This document shows, in pieces, positions 50,871-58,463 of a DNA stretch of 64,000 bases. Below the pieces are notes generated by a model. That model was not told where the DNA came from. It saw nothing but the letters and a program-made list of their open reading frames with translations, and ran no database searches. Every line of letters begins with the position of its first letter. The stretch's first letter is position 1. Source of the DNA: JALVDI01 sp039186435 (lineage in GTDB: Bacteria > Myxococcota_A > Polyangia > Polyangiales > Houyiibacteriaceae); the NCBI GenBank assembly GCA_039186435.1, contig JBCDAA010000002.1:1-64000 (forward strand). Direction: 5' to 3'. The position numbers and the translations under genes were made by a program.

Positions 50871-52101
50871 GACTTTGAGGACCGAAGGGAACGAGCCGAT
50901 CGGGCTGGACCGCGTTCGGGTCGGACGCATCGCCGTTGGCTCGCACAAAGCGGGCAGTCGAGAACGTCGCTTCCAATCCGGTACGCGGAAGCCGGAAGGA
51001 GTACACCTCGCCAAAGTAGTTCGGTGGGGTACTCGTGGGTCGTCCAACGAGAAGACCGAGGCCGAAGTCCTCGACTGCGTTGGCGGTCATCATCGCCGAG
51101 GAGAGGGTTTGTGGGCCGATCAGAAACGCAACCGGCCCGTGAAAGCGAAGGGGGTGGGGCGGCGGCTCACGGAGAGCGGGAACCTGCACCAATACCTCGC
51201 CGGGTGACGCTTGCTCGTAGTCGACAAACCCTTGCCCTTCGAGGGACGCCTGCATTCGTCGCGAGACCTTCCAACGCTTTTCCCCAAACATTCGAAAGGG
51301 CTCCTCGGCGACGTACATGAGAACGAGCTCGCCGACGAGGGTGCTCCCCCCGCGGTTGTCGCGAAGATCGATCACGAGGCCGCGTGCACTTCGGTTGGCC
51401 ACTTCCTGGAAGAAGGCCGCCAACCATCGGTCGTAGCTTTCGATCTCGAAGATACCCGACATGGTGCGCACTCGAAGCATCGCGATGTCGCCTTCAAGCC
51501 AATACCCGGAGAGCGCGAACTCCTTTGGTTCGGGCGTGGGTTCGTAGGGTGCGCTCATCGACTCGTGGTTCGCGCGGACTTCGACCAGGTTGTTCCGGCG
51601 TCCGAATGCGCGGAGTGCCGCAGGTACGAGAAGTGGAAGTCCCTCGTCGACTCCACTCGGGAGCTCCGCCGCGATGTGCGGGCGCCCCCAATCGAAGAGC
51701 TGCTCGACCGGATGACCACCGATGCGACGTACTTCCGCGCCGGCGGGAAGCGGACCGTAGGGGCGGTTGAGAAACGCACGCCCCTCGTGGACCACGATCG
51801 GGAGTCGCGGGCTCGTTCCGCCGGGGGGCCGAATCGTAGTGTGGGAGTCGCCAAGAAGTGCTGAAAGTCGCGCGAGGCGGCTGTAGACCATCTCTGGTGT
51901 GAGGTGTTCTGGGAGGGTGTCGAGTGTTGCCCGGAACGCGCGCTCGAGGTCGTCCCGTTCGATGTTCGCGTCGGGTTCAGGGTGGACCTCCCAAAGCACG
52001 GACCACCAGGTACGCAGGTCTGCTGCTGCGTCGCTCCGGGACATCGCAGTCCGCTCAACGGGACTGACGAGCACCACCGCGAGCAGAAACGCGTGCCTCA
52101 T
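50812..52101 (-). CDS. S41-type peptidase family protein, exported
   Basis: A 429-residue protein with a signal peptide-like N-terminus (MRHAFLLAVVLVS). A helical N-terminal region precedes the S41 catalytic domain, with LVIDLRDNRGGSTL and the nucleophile region GPQTLSSAMMTAN. Tail-specific proteases of this family cut C-termini; which protein it acts on is unknown. It is the last gene of a four-gene operon and overlaps the preceding gene by ATGA. Its 3' end is antisense to the PepSY gene. Confidence 0.85.
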   Translation of the reverse strand: MRHAFLLAVVLVSPVERTAMSRSDAAADLRTWWSVLWEVHPEPDANIERDDLERAFRATLDTLPEHLTPEMVYSRLARLSALLGDSHTTIRPPGGTSPRLPIVVHEGRAFLNRPYGPLPAGAEVRRIGGHPVEQLFDWGRPHIAAELPSGVDEGLPLLVPAALRAFGRRNNLVEVRANHESMSAPYEPTPEPKEFALSGYWLEGDIAMLRVRTMSGIFEIESYDRWLAAFFQEVANRSARGLVIDLRDNRGGSTLVGELVLMYVAEEPFRMFGEKRWKVSRRMQASLEGQGFVDYEQASPGEVLVQVPALREPPPHPLRFHGPVAFLIGPQTLSSAMMTANAVEDFGLGLLVGRPTSTPPNYFGEVYSFRLPRTGLEATFSTARFVRANGDASDPNAVQPDRLVPFGPQSLSDERDWDLRTALHALRGQ

Positions 52102-52502
52102 GGGTCCTTGCGCCACCAGCGGACGCAGTCGACGACGAGGAGGAGGCTCCACACCACCATCGTCCCGAGAAGGATCGACTGCGACGCTTGCACCGAGCTT
52201 TCGGGCGTGACGCCTTCGGCGGCGAAGTGAGCGCCGTTGGCGAGCAGGAAAAGTGCTGCTGCGATCGTGCTGAGGATCCGGAACACGCGGTGTTTGAGGT
52301 AAAGCGTTAGCGTTCCGAGGAGCGCGGGAACCACGTAGAACGTCGCTTTGAGCCCGACGTTCGACCACGGGACCACGCCCGTTGCGTTGGGGCTTTCAAT
52401 CGAAACGCCGTAGCGGAGTCCGGTGAGCGAGTAGGTGAAGTGCAGGATCATTCCCACGACGAGGACGAACCACAGCACCGCAATCCGAACCTGCCGAGAC
52501 AT
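52098..52502 (-). CDS. four-helix membrane protein (134 aa)
   Basis: Four predicted membrane helices (about 6-25, 50-68, 75-95, 105-125) and a basic C-terminus (WWRKDP). I do not recognise the family. It is coupled to the upstream mini-gene by TGATG and to the S41 peptidase by ATGA. Confidence 0.78.
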   Translation of the reverse strand: MSRQVRIAVLWFVLVVGMILHFTYSLTGLRYGVSIESPNATGVVPWSNVGLKATFYVVPALLGTLTLYLKHRVFRILSTIAAALFLLANGAHFAAEGVTPESSVQASQSILLGTMVVWSLLLVVDCVRWWRKDP

Positions 52503-52603
52503 CAGTGGCTCGCGAGCCACAGGGAGAACGCGACACCCACCAAAACGGCGACGACGAGAGATGCCATCGCGACGGTGCGATCTTGCTCGTCTCGAATGGT
52601 CAC
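52502..52603 (-). CDS. 33-residue single-pass membrane peptide
   Basis: A mini-gene starting at GTG 52603 (GTGA overlap with the gene before) and stopping in a TGATG overlap with the gene after. The product has a charged start (MTIRDEQDRTV) and one membrane helix (AMASLVVAVLVGVAFSLWLASH is the closing region). Exact coupling on both sides supports a real gene. A longer frame exists upstream, but it would lie within the family A gene. Confidence 0.65.
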   Translation of the reverse strand: MTIRDEQDRTVAMASLVVAVLVGVAFSLWLASH

Positions 52604-52935
52604 GGGGCGATCCTTGCCGCGAGTGATTCGGCCTTTCCGCGCACCTGCCAGCGGAGCCACGACTGAAGCTCGCTGGCGCTCGGAAGGCGATGCGCGACCG
52701 GCCAAAGACCGGCGTGGACGTCGGTCCAGGTCCTGAATTTCTCGCGATGACCGGACCAAAGCGCGCAGTCGAAGACGCGCGGGTTCAGGGGGCTGGGCAA
52801 GAGGATCGAGAGGCCGAGCTCGGGCCAGAGGAGCTGAACGCTGACGGCGGTGGTCGAGTCCGCGACCCGTAGCTCCCAGGGGCCCTCGAAGGCGACGACT
52901 TCGCGCAAACCGGGGTCGTGAATCCCATCCAGCAT
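52600..52935 (-). CDS. small conserved protein, family A (111 aa)
   Basis: A soluble protein paralogous to the 119-aa product at 16676: GPWELRV, QLLWPELGLSILLPSP and the WLRWQVR helix line up with GSWEVRA, QLWDPEREVSLLLPSP and WLRWHIR. It opens the operon with two membrane proteins and the S41 peptidase. The Fur-like site ends five bases before its ATG, with no room for a ribosome site. Confidence 0.78.
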   Translation of the reverse strand: MLDGIHDPGLREVVAFEGPWELRVADSTTAVSVQLLWPELGLSILLPSPLNPRVFDCALWSGHREKFRTWTDVHAGLWPVAHRLPSASELQSWLRWQVRGKAESLAARIAP

Positions 52936-52940
52936 GAGAC

Positions 52941-52959
52941 GATATTGAATGTCATTTTC
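52941..52959 (-). promoter_or_regulatory. Fur-box-like site before the family A / S41 operon
   Basis: Read on the minus strand it is GAAAATGACATTCAATATC, identical to the site at 23781-23799. A further 7-1-7 element, TTTCATTAATTGAAA (52956-52970), overlaps it. Confidence 0.78.
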
Positions 52960-53080
52960 ATTAATTGAAAGCGTCCGCGTGAGATTACGCAGGTGGGGTC
53001 ACTTCGGCCAATCGGAGAAACCTTTGGAATCCAAATGCTTAGGCCCTCTTTTGACGCGAGTCATTACCGAGAGACTCGAA

Positions 53081-53265
53081 TGTCAACAAAATCAGGTTGG
53101 CTGCTTTTGGGCTTAGCGCGGGGTGAGCGCGTTCAATGTCGTGAGTGTCAATAAAATCAGGTTGGCTCCTTTTGGGCTCAGCGTGTGAGCGCGTTCAATG
53201 TCGTGAGTGTCAATAAAATCAGGTTGGCTGCTTTTGACTGCTATTGACCTTGGGCTCTCTGGGCT
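53081..53265. repeat. three tandem copies of a 62-65 base intergenic repeat
   Basis: Copies begin at 53081, 53146 and 53208 with TGTCAAYAAAATCAGGTTGG and continue with CTSCTTTTGGGCTYAGCG and GAGCGCGTTCAATGTCGTGAG. The third copy is cut short and followed by degenerate echoes (GCTGCTTTTGACC). The whole 52960-53310 interval has no gene and is AT-richer than the genes around it. Function unknown. Confidence 0.85.
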
Positions 53266-53310
53266 GCTTTTGACCTTGGGCTTTGCCTTGGAAGCTCCAC
53301 GCGCTGAATT

Positions 53311-53346
53311 GAAAAAGCGCCCACCCGCGGACGGGTGAGCGCTTTC
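53311..53346 (-). terminator. rho-independent terminator of the NiSOD operon
   Basis: Read on the minus strand: stem AAAGCGC/GCGCTTT plus CACCCG/CGGGTG, with one unpaired base on each side and a four-base loop, closed by a run of five T. It lies 25 bases past the transporter stop codon. Confidence 0.85.
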
Positions 53347-53370
53347 CCTGTGTGTGTGGATCTCAGTCCA

Positions 53371-53970
53371 TCAGGCCATCAGGCTGTTGATGAGCCACCA
53401 GATCCCGATCCCGATCGAGATCGCGCCGAGCCCCATGGTGATCCACCCTTCGCGAATCGCCCGCGGTGCGCGATGGACCGGCACGCCGACAAGACCTGCG
53501 ATCGCCGCCATGCCGACCGTGGCGCCAACCCCGAAGAGACCGAGGAAGAGGATGCCCAGGCCGGTGCTGTTCATCGCCGCCGATGCAAGGAGTACCGCCG
53601 CTCCTGTGCCAGCGGCCCCGTGGGCCACGCCGACGGTGAACGGGCGCCAGCGCGACTTCGTCTTCTGCGCCTCGGTCCGGCTTCGCCGCATGGTGCGAAG
53701 ACCGAGAACGATGAGAATCACGCCAACGCTACCCTCGAGGGTCGCGTCGAGCCACGAGGGCACCTCTGCGCGGAAGGAAAGCAGCACGCCGCCAAAGGCG
53801 ATCAGCGCCAGCGCATGCCCGCTGCCCCATAAGGCACCCATCGCCGCTGCGCGCCGCGGTGAGGTGTTCTGCGGAACGAAGGTGCCCACTGCTGCGAGGT
53901 GGTCCGGCTCGAACGCGTGCCGCACCCCGAGAGCGAGACCCATGAGCCCAGCACTTAACGCGGCGCTCAT
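53371..53970 (-). CDS. nickel transporter, NicO/UreH-like, of the NiSOD operon
   Basis: A 199-residue membrane protein with about six helices. The first has the metal motif RHAFEPDHLAAV, matching the H-x4-DH signature of NiCoT/NicO/UreH permeases, and HGAAGTGAAVLLAS is a second conserved His site. It is shorter than full NiCoT transporters, as usual for UreH-type proteins. It overlaps the maturation protease gene by 4 bases, so it probably supplies nickel to the dismutase. Confidence 0.88.
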   Translation of the reverse strand: MSAALSAGLMGLALGVRHAFEPDHLAAVGTFVPQNTSPRRAAAMGALWGSGHALALIAFGGVLLSFRAEVPSWLDATLEGSVGVILIVLGLRTMRRSRTEAQKTKSRWRPFTVGVAHGAAGTGAAVLLASAAMNSTGLGILFLGLFGVGATVGMAAIAGLVGVPVHRAPRAIREGWITMGLGAISIGIGIWWLINSLMA

Positions 53971-54341
53971 GTTCGTCTCGCAAGAAGTCGAAGGCCGCGA
54001 GGTGAAATTCGCAGGGTCGCTTTGCCGAGGATCGCCGCTTTCGGAATGGTCCCGAGCTGCCGGCTGTCTCGCGCCCCAAAGGGGTTGTCGCTTGTCACTG
54101 AAATCCCATTTGGCGTTGCCGTTGCGACTCGCTTGACGAGGCGCTGGCGACTCTCCGCATCCTGAAAAATCACAATATCGCCCGGAGCTACGCTCCCTTT
54201 ACGGACCAGAAGCCGGTCCCCTTCCTCGAGGGCCGGTTCCATGCTCGTGCCTTCGACGGCGACCAGCGATCGCCGCCGAAGGGTCCATGCAGTGAGTTCG
54301 CGAACGGTCCGGGCGACGCTCGTCAGCCGGCGAGGACCCAC
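53967..54341 (-). CDS. sodX: nickel superoxide dismutase maturation protease (S26 family)
   Basis: A 124-residue S26-like peptidase that removes the N-terminal propeptide of SodN so that the new N-terminal His can bind nickel. The catalytic Ser is in EGTSMEPALEEGD and the Lys in RLVKRVAT. Its start overlaps the end of sodN by 19 bases. The order sodN, sodX, nickel transporter is the standard logic of the pathway. Confidence 0.92.
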   Translation of the reverse strand: MGPRRLTSVARTVRELTAWTLRRRSLVAVEGTSMEPALEEGDRLLVRKGSVAPGDIVIFQDAESRQRLVKRVATATPNGISVTSDNPFGARDSRQLGTIPKAAILGKATLRISPRGLRLLARRT

Positions 54342-54796
54342 GCGACCTGCCGCTTCTTCGTCGCCCAGAACATGTCGTGGATCTTTTCCACGGCTTCCAT
54401 GAGCTCGTCGGCGTGCTGCGCGCTGACCTCAACCTTGCAAGCCGAGCAAAGCTTGGCGGCTTTCCAAAACGTATCGTGCAGGTCCGGGTACTCGTCGAGG
54501 TGCTGCGGCTTGAAGTAGTCGGTCCAGAGCACGAGGAGCTCGTGCTTGGTGAGCGCTGCCTGCTCTTCTTTGATGGCGGCGTAGCGGCTGAGGGTGTTGT
54601 GGTAGCGAACCACCGCGGTCGCATCGCTCGGGTCGGGCGGGGTCATCGCCAGCATCTTCTTCGTCATGGAACGAACCGCCTCCGCCGTGATGCGGGCGGC
54701 TGCCGGGTCGTAGATCCCGCACGGGCCGTCACAGTGCGCCTGGACCGGCTCGGCCGGGAGTTTCGAAACCAGATGGCTGAGGAGCTTGGAAAACAT
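54323..54796 (-). CDS. sodN: superoxide dismutase [Ni]
   Basis: A 157-residue precursor with a 20-residue propeptide ending PVQA, followed by the nickel hook HCDGPCGIYDP (His21, Cys22, Cys26; His1, Cys2 and Cys6 of the mature form). The rest is the expected four-helix bundle. It disproportionates superoxide without iron or manganese. A strong ribosome site (CTAGGAGAG) precedes the ATG. A NiSOD beside a Fur-type island makes sense as iron sparing, although no Fur-like site of the good type is seen in its own 219-base upstream region. Confidence 0.96.
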   Translation of the reverse strand: MFSKLLSHLVSKLPAEPVQAHCDGPCGIYDPAAARITAEAVRSMTKKMLAMTPPDPSDATAVVRYHNTLSRYAAIKEEQAALTKHELLVLWTDYFKPQHLDEYPDLHDTFWKAAKLCSACKVEVSAQHADELMEAVEKIHDMFWATKKRQVAWVLAG

Positions 54797-55015
54797 GGAC
54801 TCTCCTAGTTGAGGGATGCCTCGTTGGAGGCTGATGGTGAGGGTGACGCAGGAACGCGCGCAAGGGCGTTTTGCCGCGAAAAACTGAGCCTTGGAACCAC
54901 GCGGATGTCAAAGCCGTCAAGATGATTTTCGATTGTCCGGACGCCGGCGCGACAACGCGTCGTGAATCGCCGCGTTTGAGCGAGTCTGGCGCCCAGGACA
55001 GAAACCCGAGGTGCG

Positions 55016-55492
55016 TCAGAATTGGTGCGTCTTTCGAAGGTGGGCGAGGAGCCCTCGGCAGCCCGCCTCGCAGATGTCGAGCACGCGATCGAAGCCGTCC
55101 GATCCGCCGTAGTAGGGGTCCGGCACCTCCGCGCCCTCCGGCGCTGCATCATCGAAGTCGCGCAGCAACGAGAGCTTGTGCCCTTGGTGTCCCTTTGCCA
55201 TGGCCTGCAAGCGCTGGAGGTTGCTCTGGTCCATCGCGATGACGTAGTCGAAGCGGCCGAGGTCCTGGCGAACGAACTGACGCGCGCTTCCGTCGACACG
55301 AATGCCGCGCTTCTTGGCGGCCGCGCGCGAGCGTCGATCGGGCGCCTCGCCGACGTGGTAGGCACCCGTTCCCGCGCTGTCGAGCTCGATCTGGTCTTGC
55401 AGCCCTTCTTCCCGCAGCAGATGACGCATCACGCCTTCCGCCGTTGGCGACCGACAGATATTGCCCAGACAAACGAAGCAAACGCGAATCAT
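55016..55492 (-). CDS. low-molecular-weight protein-tyrosine phosphatase
   Basis: A 158-residue LMW-PTP with the P-loop VCLGNICRS at the N-terminus (Cys8-x5-Arg14) and the general acid in PDPYYGG. Length is typical. It dephosphorylates protein tyrosine (or arsenate-like substrates in relatives). It directly follows the glutaredoxin-like gene, with TAG and ATG adjacent. Confidence 0.94.
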   Translation of the reverse strand: MIRVCFVCLGNICRSPTAEGVMRHLLREEGLQDQIELDSAGTGAYHVGEAPDRRSRAAAKKRGIRVDGSARQFVRQDLGRFDYVIAMDQSNLQRLQAMAKGHQGHKLSLLRDFDDAAPEGAEVPDPYYGGSDGFDRVLDICEAGCRGLLAHLRKTHQF

Positions 55493-56194
55493 CTACAGCG
55501 TACGCGGACCGCTCTGAATCAACCGATCGATGCGTCCTTGGCTAAAGCCCGTGAGGATGGTGCCTCGAAAATCGATCACGGGAATCCCGCTCGGCTGCAG
55601 TCCAGCGGCGCGTGCCTTTTGCTGCATCTCCGTGCGGGCGCCGGGATCCCGTTCGATGTCTTTTTCTTCGAAAGGCACGCCTCGCTGCGTGAGGTACGCC
55701 GCCGCCGATCGACACGCGCCGCACCAGGATGCGCCGTAGATGATCACATCGGTTGAGGCGAGGGCGCCCGCGGTTCCTTCTGGTTCCGCGCCGGTCTCCG
55801 CTTGGCCGAGGCCCATCGCTCGATCGACGAATGCATCGAAGGCATCTCGTCCGAACTGCCGCACAGGATAGCGACCGTTCTCCTCTGCGCGCAGGTCGGC
55901 GACGTACACGCTGCCGGGGTCGCGCTGGTCTGGAGGAACGTTGAGGGAGTCCACGCGAACATGCTCGCGCCGCGCTTCTGGAATCTCACTGCGGGAGGGC
56001 GCGGTATGAGGACCCTCTTCGTCGTACCAGGTCAGCACGAGGTCCTCGGCTTCGCCGCGAACGGCAAAGGGCGGCTCCACTGGGACGCCCTCGACGCTCT
56101 CTTCCGCGGCTGGAGGCGCGTGTTCACAAGCAAAACCGCCGACAAGGGCCGTGAAGGCCAAGAGCAGCATCGGGGAGTAGGAAATCGGGTGCAT
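55493..56194 (-). CDS. lipoprotein with glutaredoxin/thioredoxin-like domain
   Basis: A 233-residue predicted lipoprotein (lipobox VGGFAC, Cys23). The N-terminal half (about 40-135) is a DUF4124-like or unknown domain. The C-terminal 85 residues are a glutaredoxin fold with the redox motif CGAC in VIIYGASWCGACRSAAAYL, then the cis-Pro in GIPVIDF. Periplasmic or surface thiol exchange is likely. It is co-directional with the phosphatase. Confidence 0.87.
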   Translation of the reverse strand: MHPISYSPMLLLAFTALVGGFACEHAPPAAEESVEGVPVEPPFAVRGEAEDLVLTWYDEEGPHTAPSRSEIPEARREHVRVDSLNVPPDQRDPGSVYVADLRAEENGRYPVRQFGRDAFDAFVDRAMGLGQAETGAEPEGTAGALASTDVIIYGASWCGACRSAAAYLTQRGVPFEEKDIERDPGARTEMQQKARAAGLQPSGIPVIDFRGTILTGFSQGRIDRLIQSGPRTL

Positions 56195-56291
56195 GTTCGT
56201 AGGCCGACGCGAGGTTCCTATTCATAGCAGGAAGGGACGTACCTCACGAGCTCTCCCTGAGGCCCGTCGGCAATTGGTGTATAGCTGAGCC

Positions 56292-56747
56292 ATGCGGCGA
56301 GAGCGCATCTCAAGAATACCGTCAGTCGATCCGTGGATCGGGGGCGCCGCCACGATCCTCCTCTTGTCGTTGTGCGCCTGCAGCGGGGACCGCGAGGTCA
56401 ACGAAGCGCGCCTCTTTCTCGACCGCTACGATACGTTACAGCATCCGAGCATCGAAGTAAGACGCTCCCGGCTCGACGCGTTTCGCGCGATGGCATTTCG
56501 GTCCGAGGAGGTTCGTGCGGCGCAGACGCGCTGCGTCGAACTCCATCAGGCGGTTCTCGATGCGGAGTTGGCCTCGACGCGAGCGGCCGATGAGCTTGGC
56601 CGGGTCGAGGCGGGAGCAGCACCCCCATCGGGGGTCGAAGCGTTGCTGAGACAGAGCCAAGAAGCGGTCGGCCGCGCGGAAGAGTCGCGGGAGGGATGCG
56701 ATCAAGCCCTCGCCGAGCTACGAACGCGCCATGGGCGTCAGCCGTAA
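56292..56747 (+). CDS. putative lipoprotein with coiled coil (151 aa)
   Basis: A small predicted lipoprotein; the hydrophobic stretch ATILLLSLCAC gives a Cys at residue 30. The remainder is helical, with three Cys and an Ala/Glu/Arg-rich coiled coil. No family recognised. It lies directly upstream of the parvulin lipoprotein. Confidence 0.7.
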   Translation: MRRERISRIPSVDPWIGGAATILLLSLCACSGDREVNEARLFLDRYDTLQHPSIEVRRSRLDAFRAMAFRSEEVRAAQTRCVELHQAVLDAELASTRAADELGRVEAGAAPPSGVEALLRQSQEAVGRAEESREGCDQALAELRTRHGRQP

Positions 56748-56751
56748 GCAA

Positions 56752-57525
56752 ATGGGTTCTCCGTGGTCGTCGCGAGCGTGCTGGCTCGCCCTTCTGGTGG
56801 CTTGTGGCGGGGCGCCCCCAAGCGCCGCGGAGGTTGCTGCGCCGCCGATCGACGCGCCACCTCAGGAGAGTTCAGATCTCATCGAAGTCCGAACGTTGGT
56901 GATCGCGTGGGCCGGCGCGGAAGGCGTGGGTTCGGACGTAACGCGAAGCGAAGCGCAGGCACGCGTTCGCGCAGAGACCGTTGCCGATCTCGCGCGGCAG
57001 CCCGACTCGAACTTCGGAGAACTGGCGCGCGCGTACGCGGATGCGCCGCCCGCCACCGAGCGTCTTGAACGTGGCGCGGAAGGCATCGAACCAACGATTG
57101 CGGGCGTCGCGTTCAACCTCAACATCGGCCAGATCGGAGGCCCGGTTCGAACCGACGCGGGCTTTGTCGTGGTGGAACGTCGACCCGATCCGCTCACCGG
57201 TCCGGCGGAGGTCGAGGCGCGCCATATCCTGATCGTGTACGAGGGATCGCGCGCGGCTGACGAGGAGACGACCCGGACCCAGGAAGAAGCGCGTCTTCGC
57301 GCGGAAGAGGTCGTGCGGCGCGCCCGGGAAGGCGAGGACTGGGACGCGCTACACGCCCGCTACTCCGAGGAACCCAACGGGCCTCCCGGCGGGAGCCTGG
57401 GAACCTTCGGCCGCGGCCAAATGACTCCGGCGTTCGAGCGCGCGGTCTTTGGGCTCGAGGTGGGAAGCATCAGCGACGCGATTCTGACGCCCTTCGGCTA
57501 CCACGTGATTCAGCGCACGCGATGA
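56752..57525 (+). CDS. parvulin-type peptidyl-prolyl isomerase lipoprotein
   Basis: A 257-residue predicted lipoprotein (lipobox LLVAC). Two rotamase domains: the first (about 45-145) is degenerate, the second (about 155-255) is intact with ARHILIVYEGS, YSEEPNGPPGGSLGTFGRGQM and FGYHVIQ. It assists folding of exported proteins. The ATG at 56752 gives the proper signal; ATG 56731, overlapping the gene before, is the alternative. Confidence 0.86.
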   Translation: MGSPWSSRACWLALLVACGGAPPSAAEVAAPPIDAPPQESSDLIEVRTLVIAWAGAEGVGSDVTRSEAQARVRAETVADLARQPDSNFGELARAYADAPPATERLERGAEGIEPTIAGVAFNLNIGQIGGPVRTDAGFVVVERRPDPLTGPAEVEARHILIVYEGSRAADEETTRTQEEARLRAEEVVRRAREGEDWDALHARYSEEPNGPPGGSLGTFGRGQMTPAFERAVFGLEVGSISDAILTPFGYHVIQRTR

Positions 57526-58463
57526 GCGTGGACTACGAGGTGTTGGAGCGCATCAACCGCAGCTTCAACGCACAGATCCCCTACAACGCGTGGCTCGGTC
57601 TCGAGGCGATCGACCACGGACCCGCGCGTGCGGTGATGCGTCTTCCAAAAGCGGCGCATCACATTGGCGATCCTACGAGGCGGGTGATTCATGGCGGCGT
57701 GATCACCGCCGCCATGGACGCGACGGCGGGGGCGTCGGTGTTCTTGGCGCTTCGGGAACCGCGCCGCATTGCAACGCTCGACCTTCGCATCGACTACCTG
57801 CGGCCCGCGACGGCGGCCCACGACGTGATCAGCGAGGTCAGCTGCTATCACGTCACCCACCAGGTCGCGTTCGCGCGCGGCGTTGCGTACCACGAAGATC
57901 CGAGCGAACCGATCGCGAGCTGCGCGGGCACCTTCATGGTTTTTCCCAACGTGGTCTCTCCTCTGATGGAGATCGCCAAGGCTCCCCTTCCGGATGTCGC
58001 CGTTCCCGAAGTGAGTGTCGACCCGTCCCTCGATGTCGGGGAACGCATCGCGGAGGCGCGCGAAGAGGGCGACCCCGCGTCCTTTGTGAGCGCGATTCCG
58101 TACATGCAGGCGATGGGGATGGAGATGCGCCGGGACGCGGACGGCCTCCTCGGTGTGCTGCCTTTTGGGGAGCACCTCATCGGCAACTACGTCGTTCGCG
58201 CACTTCATGGAGGGACGCTCGGTTCCCTGCTCGAATCGACAGCGGCGATGGAGGTGCTCTGGCGCGGTGAAAGCCAGGGCATTCCCCGAATCGTCAACAT
58301 CACCGTGGAGTATCTCCGTTCGGCCAAGGCCGCCGACACCTTTGCACGCGCGACGATCACCAAAGCGGGACGCCGCGTCACGGCGGTGCGCGCGGTCGCC
58401 TGGCAGGACAACGAGGACAAACCAGTCGCGGCCGCCAACCTTCAGTTTCTCACGGCCGAGTAA
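57522..58463 (+). CDS. double hotdog-fold thioesterase-like protein
   Basis: A 313-residue protein with two hotdog domains of the PaaI/DUF4442 type (about 10-150 and 175-310). Each has an HGG turn (RRVIHGGVITAAMDA and RALHGGTLGSLLESTA) and a following beta strand with RIDYLRPA or TVEYLRSA. It probably hydrolyses acyl-CoA thioesters. ATGA overlap with the parvulin gene and TAATG overlap with rlmN place it in a three-gene unit. Confidence 0.9.
   Translation: MSVDYEVLERINRSFNAQIPYNAWLGLEAIDHGPARAVMRLPKAAHHIGDPTRRVIHGGVITAAMDATAGASVFLALREPRRIATLDLRIDYLRPATAAHDVISEVSCYHVTHQVAFARGVAYHEDPSEPIASCAGTFMVFPNVVSPLMEIAKAPLPDVAVPEVSVDPSLDVGERIAEAREEGDPASFVSAIPYMQAMGMEMRRDADGLLGVLPFGEHLIGNYVVRALHGGTLGSLLESTAAMEVLWRGESQGIPRIVNITVEYLRSAKAADTFARATITKAGRRVTAVRAVAWQDNEDKPVAAANLQFLTAE

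Noticed and set aside
10412..52970. siderophore biosynthesis cluster
   Set aside because: No NRPS, NIS synthetase or 2,3-dihydroxybenzoate genes are present; the island encodes capture, transport and modification only.
53081..53265. 62-65 base repeats as CRISPR
   Set aside because: The repeat is contiguous, only three copies, with no unique spacers and no cas gene in the window.
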